Shown: in pieces, positions 37,001-43,747 of the stretch
Layout: the number at the start of each line of letters is the position of its first letter
How positions within the stretch are numbered: position 1 is the stretch's first letter
DNA from: an uncultured Sphingobacteriaceae bacterium
Lineage (GTDB): Bacteria > Bacteroidota > Bacteroidia > Sphingobacteriales > Sphingobacteriaceae
Reading direction: 5' to 3'
DNA: 64,000 nt
Assembly (NCBI GenBank): GCA_946480915.1
Contig: CAMLLO010000002.1
Span: 124,001 to 188,000, forward strand
The notes under the pieces: model-generated
Told to the model about the DNA's origin: nothing
The model's input: only the letters and a program-made list of their open reading frames with translations
The model's database searches: none
Program-made: the position numbers and the translations under genes

Positions 37001-37174
37001 CAAACCAATACTCAAACGCTTATTACCGAACGAATTCCTGCAATGAGTGCCGGATTATCGCTACGGGTAAATGTATTTGGCTATTTCGTTATTGAACCAT
37101 ATGCAGCTATTCCATTCCAACGGAAAGATGTGAGTGGTCCGGTGATTGGACTAACGTTTGCACCGGGATGGTAA
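34025..37174 (+). CDS. Gluzincin peptidase / TolB-like propeller / outer-membrane barrel protein
   Basis: This 1049-residue protein has a signal peptide (residues 1-31, ending APAYAQ). A peptidase-MA-like domain carries HVLGHELVHAF (zinc motif 145-149) and a downstream WMVEGMAEYLS that supplies the third ligand. A TolB/WD40-type beta-propeller follows (about 290-560; repeats such as APAVSPDGKYIAFLS, GAWSPDSKRFAFSAF, APSYSPDGRSLVFTS). The C-terminal 400 residues are amphipathic strands ending in a hydrophobic GLTFAPGW, consistent with an Omp85-like or other outer-membrane beta-barrel. The combination suggests a surface or periplasmic protease anchored by its own barrel. It starts 77 nt after PBP1A. 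Confidence 0.85.
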   Translation: MTYLDATRAKALKLCFSLLIIYMAGSAPAYAQYFGQNLVRYKNLKFKVHQSQHFELYDYLKNDTITTHFLQEAEVWYDLHQQVFRDTFSKRNPIILYENHPDFQSTTAIAGGVGVGTGGVTEGLKNRVVMPLMSLNHQTRHVLGHELVHAFQYHSLIEGDSTNLENIGNLPLWMVEGMAEYLSIGKVDAFTGMWMRDAYINKDIPTLRDLTTNNRYFPYRYGQAFWTYIGSTYGDTIIVPLFKATAKYGYEMAIRRTFGYDERTLSNLWRTSIENTYKPLLKDTSQVPTGKNVLNSTNAGDMNVAPAVSPDGKYIAFLSEKELLSIDLYLADAHTGKIIRKLTSKATNTHIDEFSFIESAGAWSPDSKRFAFSAFSGGRTKLFVVDANSGKNLLVEGMGPVEEFSNLSFAPNGDEIAFTGLKDGYSDLFIYNLRTKKLTQLTNDKYSDYAPSYSPDGRSLVFTSDRTTLDAASDKSVAITYTLAIMDLATKTIRSIPVFEGANNMNPQFSGNSQQIYFLSNRDGFRNMYRYTLSGGKVEQLTDYFTGISGITEYSPALSLSYNDDVVYSYYRSQKYTIYNAKASEFKAVEVSPQALNFNAAILPPVKSSGVDLINANLNNFERFELIEPESIKQVPYRPQFKLDYLSSNGVGAQVGRLGTGLSSGVQGIFSDILGGNQIQAAAAVNGEIYDFGGQVAYINQQSRINWGAAVSHIPYVSGFSNISIQNDPNVGQIYVEDYDILRTFEDQIQAFASYPFSRISRFELGTGAAWYSYRLDRYSNYYSLNGGQLGADKRKVPREEAAEDYRAYGIDFQPFTIYQLNSAFVGDNSLMGITAPLAGFRYRFGAESYLGDYSFTALTADFRKYHRIMPVTLAFRAYSYSRLGKDQNRLYPLFVGYPYFIRGYEANSFYKKGTAINTPGQFSLSQLTGSKIAVLNFEVRLPFTGPKRLSAIESKFLFSDLNAFFDIGLAYDQDSKVTFRSQPRQYEGYDVQTNTQTLITERIPAMSAGLSLRVNVFGYFVIEPYAAIPFQRKDVSGPVIGLTFAPGW

Positions 37175-37191
37175 AAAATACTTTTAATAAG

Positions 37192-37218
37192 AAAAGCGGC
37201 TTTTGGTCGCTTTTTTTA
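37192..37218. terminator. Bidirectional terminator
   Basis: Stem AAAAGCG / CGCTTTT, with A-run and T-run symmetry, lies between the convergent 34025 gene and the GIY-YIG gene. Confidence 0.75.
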
Positions 37219-37563
37219 TTACATCGCATTGATACGCTTGTTTATTGACATTATCGAAGGATGAATCAATACCTTCTCAAAGTCAAGGCCAATGCTTAAA
37301 TCTAACCAATCAGGATTCACTGCACGAACAAGCTTTTCCTTTTGAGCCCTGGTAAATTTGCTGATCAGATTAAATCGTTGTACAGCCGCTTCCTCGGTAC
37401 GCATTTCTTCGAAATATATCAACCGGGTTAATTGCTGCGCAGAATCAAAAAACAAGTTGGGCATCTGCCGATAAAAATTTACTGTTTTTAATAAGTCAGC
37501 ACTCATTCCAACATGTAATGATGTACGGTTGCGGTCTGTAACAATAAACACATATCTTTTCAT
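37219..37563 (-). CDS. GIY-YIG-like nuclease family protein
   Basis: This 114-residue protein has a degenerate GIY-YIG core: YVFIVTDRNRTSLHVGMS replaces the usual G-I-Y...Y-I-G. The typical LIYFEEMRTEEAAVQRF...KFTRAQKEKLVRAVNPDW follows, with the catalytic Glu. The altered first motif makes catalytic activity uncertain. It is divergent from an S24 repressor across an inverted-repeat region (37590-37635), suggesting co-regulation. Confidence 0.75.
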   Translation of the reverse strand: MKRYVFIVTDRNRTSLHVGMSADLLKTVNFYRQMPNLFFDSAQQLTRLIYFEEMRTEEAAVQRFNLISKFTRAQKEKLVRAVNPDWLDLSIGLDFEKVLIHPSIMSINKRINAM

Positions 37564-37589
37564 ATCTTTTTTCTTTAGTATTAAAAATA

Positions 37590-37635
37590 TTTTGCTAATT
37601 TTATGAGCATAAAGTTACTAACTATTTTAGCAAAA
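37590..37635. promoter_or_regulatory. Candidate operator of the S24 repressor
   Basis: The 9-bp arms TTTTGCTAA (37590-37598) and TTAGCAAAA (37627-37635) flank a second perfect palindrome AGTTAcTAACT (37613-37623). The region is the only intergenic space between the GIY-YIG gene and the repressor, where an autoregulatory operator would be expected. Confidence 0.5.
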
Positions 37636-37651
37636 CAAAATTTATTTTAAA

Positions 37652-38428
37652 ATGGCTAACATTTCTAATAATCTGCGGTACCTACGGAAGAAAAAAGGGC
37701 TTACACAACAGCAATTCGCTGATTTGATGGAAATTAAACGGTCGCTTGTCGGAGCATATGAAGAAGACCGAGCCGACCCCCGCTACGATTTGCTAAAAAA
37801 ATTCGCATTGTTTTTTGAATTATCTATCGATGAGCTGATCAATGAGCAGATAAACGACAAATGGAAGCCCAAGCCAAAAAGTGATCCATCGAACCTGCGA
37901 GTTCTCAGTATATCTGTGGATTCTGAGGACAGGGAAAATATTGAATTGGTTCCAGTAAAAGCCAGTGCGGGATATTTGAACGGCTATGCAGATCCGCAAT
38001 TTATTAGTGAGCTTCCGAAATTTCACCTGCCTTTTTTGAAACAAGGTACTTTCCGGGCTTTTGAGATTAAGGGCGACTCCATGTTGCCATTACCATCAGG
38101 TACGATCGTTATCGGAGAATACCTTGAAAATTGGAACGATGTAAAAGTTGGAGAAACTTATGTGTTTATTACAAAAGACGAGGGTGTAGTTTATAAACGT
38201 GCAGGTAATAAATTTAAAGAGAACAAAACAATAAAACTGATCTCCGACAATCCGGTATACGATCCTTATAACGTTACTTCAGAACAAATTCTTGAAATCT
38301 GGAAATCCAAAGCATACATCTCCACCGTTTTCCCAGAGCCAGTTCAGGAACCTACAATGGAAAGCTTAACATCAATGATGGCACAAATGCAAAAGTCAAT
38401 TGCACAACTAAAACCCGGCAACAACTAA
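37652..38428 (+). CDS. LexA-like XRE/S24 transcriptional repressor
   Basis: This 258-residue protein has an N-terminal XRE helix-turn-helix (about 5-60: LRYLRKKKGLTQQQFADLM, VGAYEEDRADPRYDLL) and a C-terminal S24 signal-peptidase-like domain. The S24 domain has the catalytic Ser in EIKGDSMLPL and a Lys in VVYKRAGN. A possible self-cleavage Ala-Gly is present in VKASAGYLNGY. Such proteins act as SOS-type repressors that self-cleave on RecA activation. No umuC/dinB partner is adjacent, so the regulated genes here are likely itself and the GIY-YIG gene. Confidence 0.85.
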   Translation: MANISNNLRYLRKKKGLTQQQFADLMEIKRSLVGAYEEDRADPRYDLLKKFALFFELSIDELINEQINDKWKPKPKSDPSNLRVLSISVDSEDRENIELVPVKASAGYLNGYADPQFISELPKFHLPFLKQGTFRAFEIKGDSMLPLPSGTIVIGEYLENWNDVKVGETYVFITKDEGVVYKRAGNKFKENKTIKLISDNPVYDPYNVTSEQILEIWKSKAYISTVFPEPVQEPTMESLTSMMAQMQKSIAQLKPGNN

Positions 38429-38771
38429 GTTACATCTCATCATTAAAATGGCCAGTGCGTAAAGCCGACGAGAAAAAAATTATGCCCTTTTAAATAACGA
38501 ACAAAAGAACACATATACTGCACTGCCCGAGCAGCGACGTCAGAATATGAGACAAGGCGGTCAAGCGGCGCCCCCCAAGACCAGCTGGACAATAAAAAAC
38601 TAATAGTATCTATTTTTAGGCGGAATGGTTTACCAGTCCGCCTTTTCTTATGGAAACACAAAAGAGTGAAGCCTCTACCGATCTGCGAAATAAATCCTTA
38701 ACATTTTTTAACAATTCGCCTCCTTAAACCTTTTGAATTTAATTTCTTCTATCTATAAAAACACGATAGAC
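38429..38771. other. 343-nt intergenic region ending in a terminator
   Basis: The region follows the S24 repressor and precedes the Spy-like gene. It contains a locally GC-rich stretch (about 38535-38590) unusual for this AT-rich DNA, then a terminator at 38618. No open frame was supported. A structured 3' UTR or small RNA is possible; it does not match tmRNA, SRP RNA or RNase P signatures. Confidence 0.35.
38618..38649 (+). terminator. Rho-independent terminator
   Basis: Stem AGGCGGA-TGG / CCA-TCCGCCT with loop TTTA and one internal mismatch, followed by TTTTCTT. It could end the S24 repressor transcript 190 nt upstream or a non-coding transcript. Confidence 0.7.
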
Positions 38772-39170
38772 ATGAAAAAAATAATTTTAAGCGCAATTCT
38801 ATTTCTGGGAATATCAACCCTTGGATTTTCTCAAGAAAGACCACAAAAAGAGCAAAGATCTCCGGAAGAACGAGCTCAAAAAATGACGGATGCTTTAGAT
38901 AAAAAGCTGTCCCTGAACGCATCTCAAAAGGCTGAAATATACAAGATATATCTTGAACGCGCTCAGACGATGCATAAAATGAGAGCCGAGAAGAAAAAAG
39001 CTGACATGGCTGAAATGAAGACCAAATTTGAAGCCAGTGAAAACAAGATACTAAGCCTCTTAGATGAAAAGCAAAAAGTAACATATAATCAACTTAAAGC
39101 TGAGCGTAAAGACAAAATTCAAAAACGACACGGCGAACATAAAAGAGATTCTGTCAGTAAAAAACCTTAG
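38772..39170 (+). CDS. Spy/CpxP-like periplasmic protein
   Basis: Starting at MKKIILSAILFLGIS, this is a 132-residue protein with a signal peptide (cleaved near FSQE) and a highly charged helical body rich in Lys, Glu and Met/Gln (ERAQKMTDALDKKLSLNASQKAEIY, LDEKQKVTYNQLKAERK). This pattern matches Spy/CpxP or DUF4890-type envelope-stress proteins in Bacteroidota. Role inferred: periplasmic chaperone or stress buffer. Confidence 0.75.
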   Translation: MKKIILSAILFLGISTLGFSQERPQKEQRSPEERAQKMTDALDKKLSLNASQKAEIYKIYLERAQTMHKMRAEKKKADMAEMKTKFEASENKILSLLDEKQKVTYNQLKAERKDKIQKRHGEHKRDSVSKKP

Positions 39171-39187
39171 GTTCTATGATTTCTTAA

Positions 39188-39220
39188 TAAAAAAGCGGCT
39201 TTTTACGAGTCGCTTTTTTA
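39188..39220 (+). terminator. Rho-independent terminator
   Basis: AAAAAGCG...CGCTTTTTT stem-loop with strong T-run, 18 nt after the Spy-like gene. Its AAAAGCGGCTTTT core is shared with the hairpin at 37192. Confidence 0.8.
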
Positions 39221-39242
39221 ATTTAGAGTTTTTGCAAATGTT

Positions 39243-40364
39243 TTGAAATATATCAACGAATTCATCGACCAGAAACTCCAGGAAAGAATCGCAAACTTGT
39301 CCTTACGAACGCTGTCGTCAAATAGAAATCTGATTGATTTTTGCTCTAATGATTATCTGGGATTTTCCAGATCTGAAAAACTTAAATCTTTAATTGAAAC
39401 TCAATTACAACGAACTCCTTCCTATGCCATAGGCTCAACAGGCTCGAGGTTAATCTCCGGAAACGATGATTTCACAGAAATTCTCGAGTCCGAAATTGCA
39501 TTATTTCACAACTCAGAGTCAGCCTTAATTTTCAATTCCGGATATGATGCGAATCTGGGTCTATTTTCATCCTTGCCCCAACGTGGCGACACCATTATAC
39601 TCGACGAATTTATTCACGCCTCCATTATTGACGGCGCACGGCTAAGTCACGCAAATCGATACACCTTTAAACACAACGATTTGAACAGCCTTGAGGAAAA
39701 GCTGAAGCTTGCAAAGGGCCATATTTTTATAGGTATTGAAAGTATTTATTCGATGGATGGAGATACTGCTCCTTTGTCAGACATCATCCTTCTGGCGGAA
39801 AAATATTCGGCAGCAGTAATTGTTGACGAGGCACATGCTGTTGGAATATTTGGTAAAAACGGCAGAGGTTTAGTTGAACATCATGACCTTACAGACAAGG
39901 TCTTTGCACGAATAGTTACCTTCGGCAAAGCATTGGGCTGTCATGGCGCCGCTGTGCTTTGTAGTCAAAATTCGCGAACCTTTCTTGTCAATTTTGCACG
40001 CTCTTTTATCTACACGACCGCAGCTTCGTTTTATACTCATCTTTCTATAAAGATGGCGTACAAACATCTATTAGAGACTAAAATCTCTTCCATCCACGAA
40101 AAGGTTGAATTATTTAAACAAAGAACGCGGCCAATACTCGATCTATTTGTAAGCAGCAACTCTCCTATTCAATGTCTGGTTATTGCCGGCAATGAAAGAG
40201 CGAAGCATTTAGCCGCAACTTTGCAGGAAAAGTCATTCAATGTGAGGGCGATTTTGCACCCAACGGTACCTTCCGGAAAGGAAAGGCTGCGCATTTGCCT
40301 CCATTCTTTTAACACAGATTTAGAGATTGAAAAACTGGCGCAAACCCTGATAGAAAACATATGA
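39243..40364 (+). CDS. bioF: 8-amino-7-oxononanoate synthase
   Basis: This 373-residue PLP enzyme of the alpha-oxoamine synthase family has SNDYLGFSRSEKL, IGSTGSRLISGN, DEFIHASIIDGARLS, VDEAHAVGIFGKNG, and the PLP-Lys stretch TFGKALGCHGAAV. It condenses pimeloyl-thioester with alanine to 8-amino-7-oxononanoate in biotin synthesis. The family assignment (rather than 2-amino-3-ketobutyrate ligase) rests on the following bioD, whose ATG overlaps the stop (ATGA). The start is a TTG; an ATG just before it runs into a stop. Confidence 0.9.
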   Translation: MKYINEFIDQKLQERIANLSLRTLSSNRNLIDFCSNDYLGFSRSEKLKSLIETQLQRTPSYAIGSTGSRLISGNDDFTEILESEIALFHNSESALIFNSGYDANLGLFSSLPQRGDTIILDEFIHASIIDGARLSHANRYTFKHNDLNSLEEKLKLAKGHIFIGIESIYSMDGDTAPLSDIILLAEKYSAAVIVDEAHAVGIFGKNGRGLVEHHDLTDKVFARIVTFGKALGCHGAAVLCSQNSRTFLVNFARSFIYTTAASFYTHLSIKMAYKHLLETKISSIHEKVELFKQRTRPILDLFVSSNSPIQCLVIAGNERAKHLAATLQEKSFNVRAILHPTVPSGKERLRICLHSFNTDLEIEKLAQTLIENI

Positions 40365-40975
40365 AGCCACTTTTTATAACCGGAATCGGAACCGATATAG
40401 GCAAAACTCTTATCGCCGCCATCTTGGTCGAGAAACTTCGGGCTGATTATTGGAAACCTATACAATCAGGCGATTTACACAATTCGGATACGATGAAGGT
40501 AAAATCTCTTACATCAAACACAACATCAGTATTTCACCCTGAAAGCTATCGGCTTAGCCAGCCCTTTTCGCCGCATAAATCAGCCGATCTAGATGGAATT
40601 GAAATTGAATTAAAGTCAATCGCATTGCCAAAAACAACAAATAATAATCTTATAATAGAGGGTGCGGGTGGATTAATGGTTCCGTTAAATAACAAAGAAT
40701 ATATAGTTGATTTAATACAAACACTCGGGGCAGAAGTAATTCTGGTAATAAAAAATTACCTGGGAAGTATTAACCACTCGCTTTTAAGTTTGGAACTTTT
40801 AAAAGCACGAAACATCCCCGTTAAGGGATTAATTTTTAATTATGAAAGTGATAACTATTCCGAACAGGCGATACTTGCTCACAGTAATTTTCCAGTACTT
40901 GGTCGTGTGCCGAGAGTTGATACATTAACCAAAGAAAAAATCAAAGATTTAGGCAATTGCTTGAGAATAGATTAA
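40361..40975 (+). CDS. bioD: Dethiobiotin synthetase
   Basis: This 204-residue P-loop ATPase has Walker A GIGTDIGKTLIAA, a carbamate-binding YWKPIQSGD, and the conserved EGAGGLMVPLN. It catalyses ATP-dependent ureido ring closure of 7,8-diaminononanoate. Overlap of 4 nt with bioF shows translational coupling. bioA and bioB are not nearby. Confidence 0.93.
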   Translation: MKPLFITGIGTDIGKTLIAAILVEKLRADYWKPIQSGDLHNSDTMKVKSLTSNTTSVFHPESYRLSQPFSPHKSADLDGIEIELKSIALPKTTNNNLIIEGAGGLMVPLNNKEYIVDLIQTLGAEVILVIKNYLGSINHSLLSLELLKARNIPVKGLIFNYESDNYSEQAILAHSNFPVLGRVPRVDTLTKEKIKDLGNCLRID

Positions 40976-41005
40976 TTCAATTTTTATCCAAATCTAAAGT
41001 CTATC

Positions 41006-41893
41006 ATGAAAATAGCAGTGATCGGTTCGGGAACTATGGGCAACGGTATTGCCCACACATTTGCGCAGTTTGGCCATGAAGTAAACTTGATAGACACCTC
41101 TGAAGAGGCATTAACAAAAGGATTTGAAACGATAAAAAAAAACACCGAACGACAGCTAACTAAAGGAGTTATAACTGAAGCTGAAAAATGTTCGGTATTA
41201 AATAACATCCGGTTATTTACTCATCTAGAAAGCGCTTTAACTGATGTTGATTTGGTAGTTGAGGCTGCCACAGAAAACACGCAGATAAAGTTAGATCTTT
41301 TTAAAAATCTCGACCTTTATTGCAAACCTGCGACCATTCTGGCCTCCAATACATCCTCAATATCAATTACCAAAATCGGAGAATCAACAAAACGCGCTGA
41401 TAAAGTCATCGGAATGCATTTCATGAACCCCGTTCCATTAATGAAACTAGTTGAAGTTATACGGGGAAGGGAAACTTCTGATGAGACCACCAAACTGGTA
41501 ATGCAGACAGCTCGAAATCTCAACAAAATACCTGTCGAAGTAAATGACGCACCCGGATTTGTAGCTAACCGCATATTGATGCCAATGATCAATGAAGCGA
41601 TCTATACTTTACAGGAAGGTGTTGCCGGCGTCGAAGAGATTGATACAGTGATGAAACTCGGAATGTCTCACCCGATGGGCCCGCTTCAATTAGCAGATTA
41701 TATTGGATTGGACGTTTGCCTCTCAATTTTAGAAGTAATGCGGGAAGGATTGAAGGATGATAAATATACCCCTTGTCCGTTGTTGATCGAATTGGTTAAA
41801 GATGGAAACTTAGGTATAAAATCCGGTTTAGGATTTTATGTGTATACCGAAAAAAGCAAGGAGCCGGTGGTAGCTCCCCGCTTTAAAGTATAA
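41006..41893 (+). CDS. 3-hydroxyacyl-CoA dehydrogenase (3-hydroxybutyryl-CoA dehydrogenase type)
   Basis: This 295-residue NAD-dependent enzyme has the Rossmann start IAVIGSGTMGNGIAHTFA, the catalytic His in VIGMHFMNPVPLMKLVEV, NDAPGFVANRILMPMINEA, and the C-terminal LGMSHPMGPLQLADYIGLD. It oxidises (S)-3-hydroxyacyl-CoA in fatty-acid or butanoate metabolism. It starts 30 nt after bioD but need not be part of biotin synthesis. Convergent with argS, 4 nt apart. Confidence 0.94.
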   Translation: MKIAVIGSGTMGNGIAHTFAQFGHEVNLIDTSEEALTKGFETIKKNTERQLTKGVITEAEKCSVLNNIRLFTHLESALTDVDLVVEAATENTQIKLDLFKNLDLYCKPATILASNTSSISITKIGESTKRADKVIGMHFMNPVPLMKLVEVIRGRETSDETTKLVMQTARNLNKIPVEVNDAPGFVANRILMPMINEAIYTLQEGVAGVEEIDTVMKLGMSHPMGPLQLADYIGLDVCLSILEVMREGLKDDKYTPCPLLIELVKDGNLGIKSGLGFYVYTEKSKEPVVAPRFKV

Positions 41894-41897
41894 TACG

Positions 41898-43664
41898 TTA
41901 CATTCTCTCCGGAACATCGATTCCCAAAAGTCTCATTCCTCTTTTTATGATTGAACCTGTCGTTTCAGACAATGACAGTCTGAAGTTTTTCAACTCCTCA
42001 TCATCCAATTTCAATATGGGTTCTTCATGGTAAAACTTATTATAAAGCTTTGCCAAATCATAAATATAATTAGCAATCTGAGCAGGACTGTACTCTTTTG
42101 CGGCAGACGTTAAAACTTCAGGGTATTTATTCAAAGTAATAATCAATTCACGCTCGGTCGCTGTGAAGGTTTCAATCTTACTGAATTCGGGTTTTTCAAC
42201 TCCAGCCTTAGAAATAATTGAACGAATGCGGGCATGAGTGTATTGTATAAACGGACCGGTATGTCCCTGAAAATCGATAGACTCATTGGGATCAAATAAT
42301 AAGCGTTTTTTCGGCTCTACTTTAAGCAGGAAATATTTTAAGGCGCCTAAACCGATCAGCCGGTAAAGCTCTTTCTTTTCAACTTCCGAAAAACCCTCCA
42401 CTTTACCGAGTTCTTCAGTCCTTGATTTGGCAGTTTCGACCATTTCGTCAATTAAATCGTCTGCATCAACCACCGTCCCCTCTCTGGATTTCATTTTCCC
42501 GGAAGGCAAATCAACCATCCCGTACGATAAATGATGCAAGCCTTTCGCCCATGACTTACCCAGTTTCTCAAGTATCAGAAAAAGTACTTTAAAATGGTAA
42601 TCCTGCTCGTTACCAACTACATACAACGATTCATCCATTCCGAAATCATTATATTTTAGTTGAGCGGTGCCCAAATCCTGCGTTATGTAAACTGAAGTTC
42701 CATCCCCGCGAAGAACAAGTTTTTCATCCAGGCCCTCAGCGGTTAAATCAATCCATACTGAGTTGTCTTCCTTTTTAAAAAAGACACCTTTTTCCAGACC
42801 TTCGTCGATGATATCTTTTCCTAAAAGATAAGTGTCCGACTCGTAATAGAACTTTTTAAAATCTACGCCAAGCTTTTTATAGGTTTCATCAAAACCTGCA
42901 TACACCCAGCTATTCATTGTTTTCCAGAGCGTTATAACCTCTTCGTCACCAGCTTCCCATTGCTGAAGCATTTGCTGAGCTTCTTTAATTAATGCAGCAT
43001 TCTTTTTGGCATCCTCCTCACTCTGACCAGCAGTTTTTAGTTCATCGATCTGTTTTTTATATTCTTTGTCAAAAATCACATAGTACTTTCCTACCAAATG
43101 ATCGCCTTTTAAACCGCTGCTTTCGGGCGTTTCAGCATTTCCGAATTTCTTCCATGCCAGCATGGATTTACAAATATGAATACCTCTGTCGTTGACAAGA
43201 TTTGCTTTAATCACATCATAACCATTCGCTGATAAAATTTCCGCAACCGAATATCCCAATAGATTATTACGAACATGACCTAAATGCAGCGGCTTATTGG
43301 TATTGGGAGAGGAGTATTCAACCATTACTTTTTTCCCGTTTGCCGGGAAATTCCCAAAGCCAACTTGCGAAATCTGGTCTTTATAAATAGAATGGAGAAA
43401 AGCGTCGGTTAAAGACAGATTAAGAAAACCCTTAATTACGTTGAATTTAGAAACATATGATATGTTATCTACCAGGTATTGACCTATTTCACTTCCTGTT
43501 TGTTCGGGAGATTTTTTCGACAAACGAGTTAGAGGGAAAGTAACCACGGTTACATCACCTTCAAACTCTTTCCTGGTTTCCTGCAGGCCAATTTCTGTTT
43601 CTTTTAATTCGGTATTATATAATGCCTTTACAGCATCAAGGGTTCCTTTAATTATAAAATCCAT
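41898..43664 (-). CDS. argS: Arginyl-tRNA synthetase
   Basis: This 588-residue class I synthetase has the HIGH-type motif in PLHLGHVRNNLLGYS, the KMSKS-equivalent in GKMKSREGT, and the ArgRS C-terminal anticodon-binding domain (FIQYTHARIRSI and the final GMRLLGIDVPERM). It charges tRNA-Arg. Its divergent neighbour is an arginine/citrulline-degrading enzyme, so the two compete for the same amino acid. Confidence 0.97.
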   Translation of the reverse strand: MDFIIKGTLDAVKALYNTELKETEIGLQETRKEFEGDVTVVTFPLTRLSKKSPEQTGSEIGQYLVDNISYVSKFNVIKGFLNLSLTDAFLHSIYKDQISQVGFGNFPANGKKVMVEYSSPNTNKPLHLGHVRNNLLGYSVAEILSANGYDVIKANLVNDRGIHICKSMLAWKKFGNAETPESSGLKGDHLVGKYYVIFDKEYKKQIDELKTAGQSEEDAKKNAALIKEAQQMLQQWEAGDEEVITLWKTMNSWVYAGFDETYKKLGVDFKKFYYESDTYLLGKDIIDEGLEKGVFFKKEDNSVWIDLTAEGLDEKLVLRGDGTSVYITQDLGTAQLKYNDFGMDESLYVVGNEQDYHFKVLFLILEKLGKSWAKGLHHLSYGMVDLPSGKMKSREGTVVDADDLIDEMVETAKSRTEELGKVEGFSEVEKKELYRLIGLGALKYFLLKVEPKKRLLFDPNESIDFQGHTGPFIQYTHARIRSIISKAGVEKPEFSKIETFTATERELIITLNKYPEVLTSAAKEYSPAQIANYIYDLAKLYNKFYHEEPILKLDDEELKNFRLSLSETTGSIIKRGMRLLGIDVPERM

Positions 43665-43721
43665 CGGTCAAAATTAATCATTATAGAATAAGCACAGGAA
43701 GAATATATTTAAGAATTGAGG

Positions 43722-43729
43722 TAAATTTG
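43722..43729 (+). promoter_or_regulatory. -7 promoter element (TAAATTTG) for the deiminase/CtlX gene
   Basis: A perfect TAnnTTTG octamer lies 18 nt before the ATG at 43748. It covers the alternative TTG start at 43727, which argues for the ATG as the true start. No clear -33 element was seen. Confidence 0.5.
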
Positions 43730-43747
43730 AATAGCAACATCAATCTT

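Noticed and set aside
38480..38600. tmRNA, SRP RNA or RNase P RNA in the GC-rich spacer
   Set aside because: None of the hallmark sequences of these RNAs was found.
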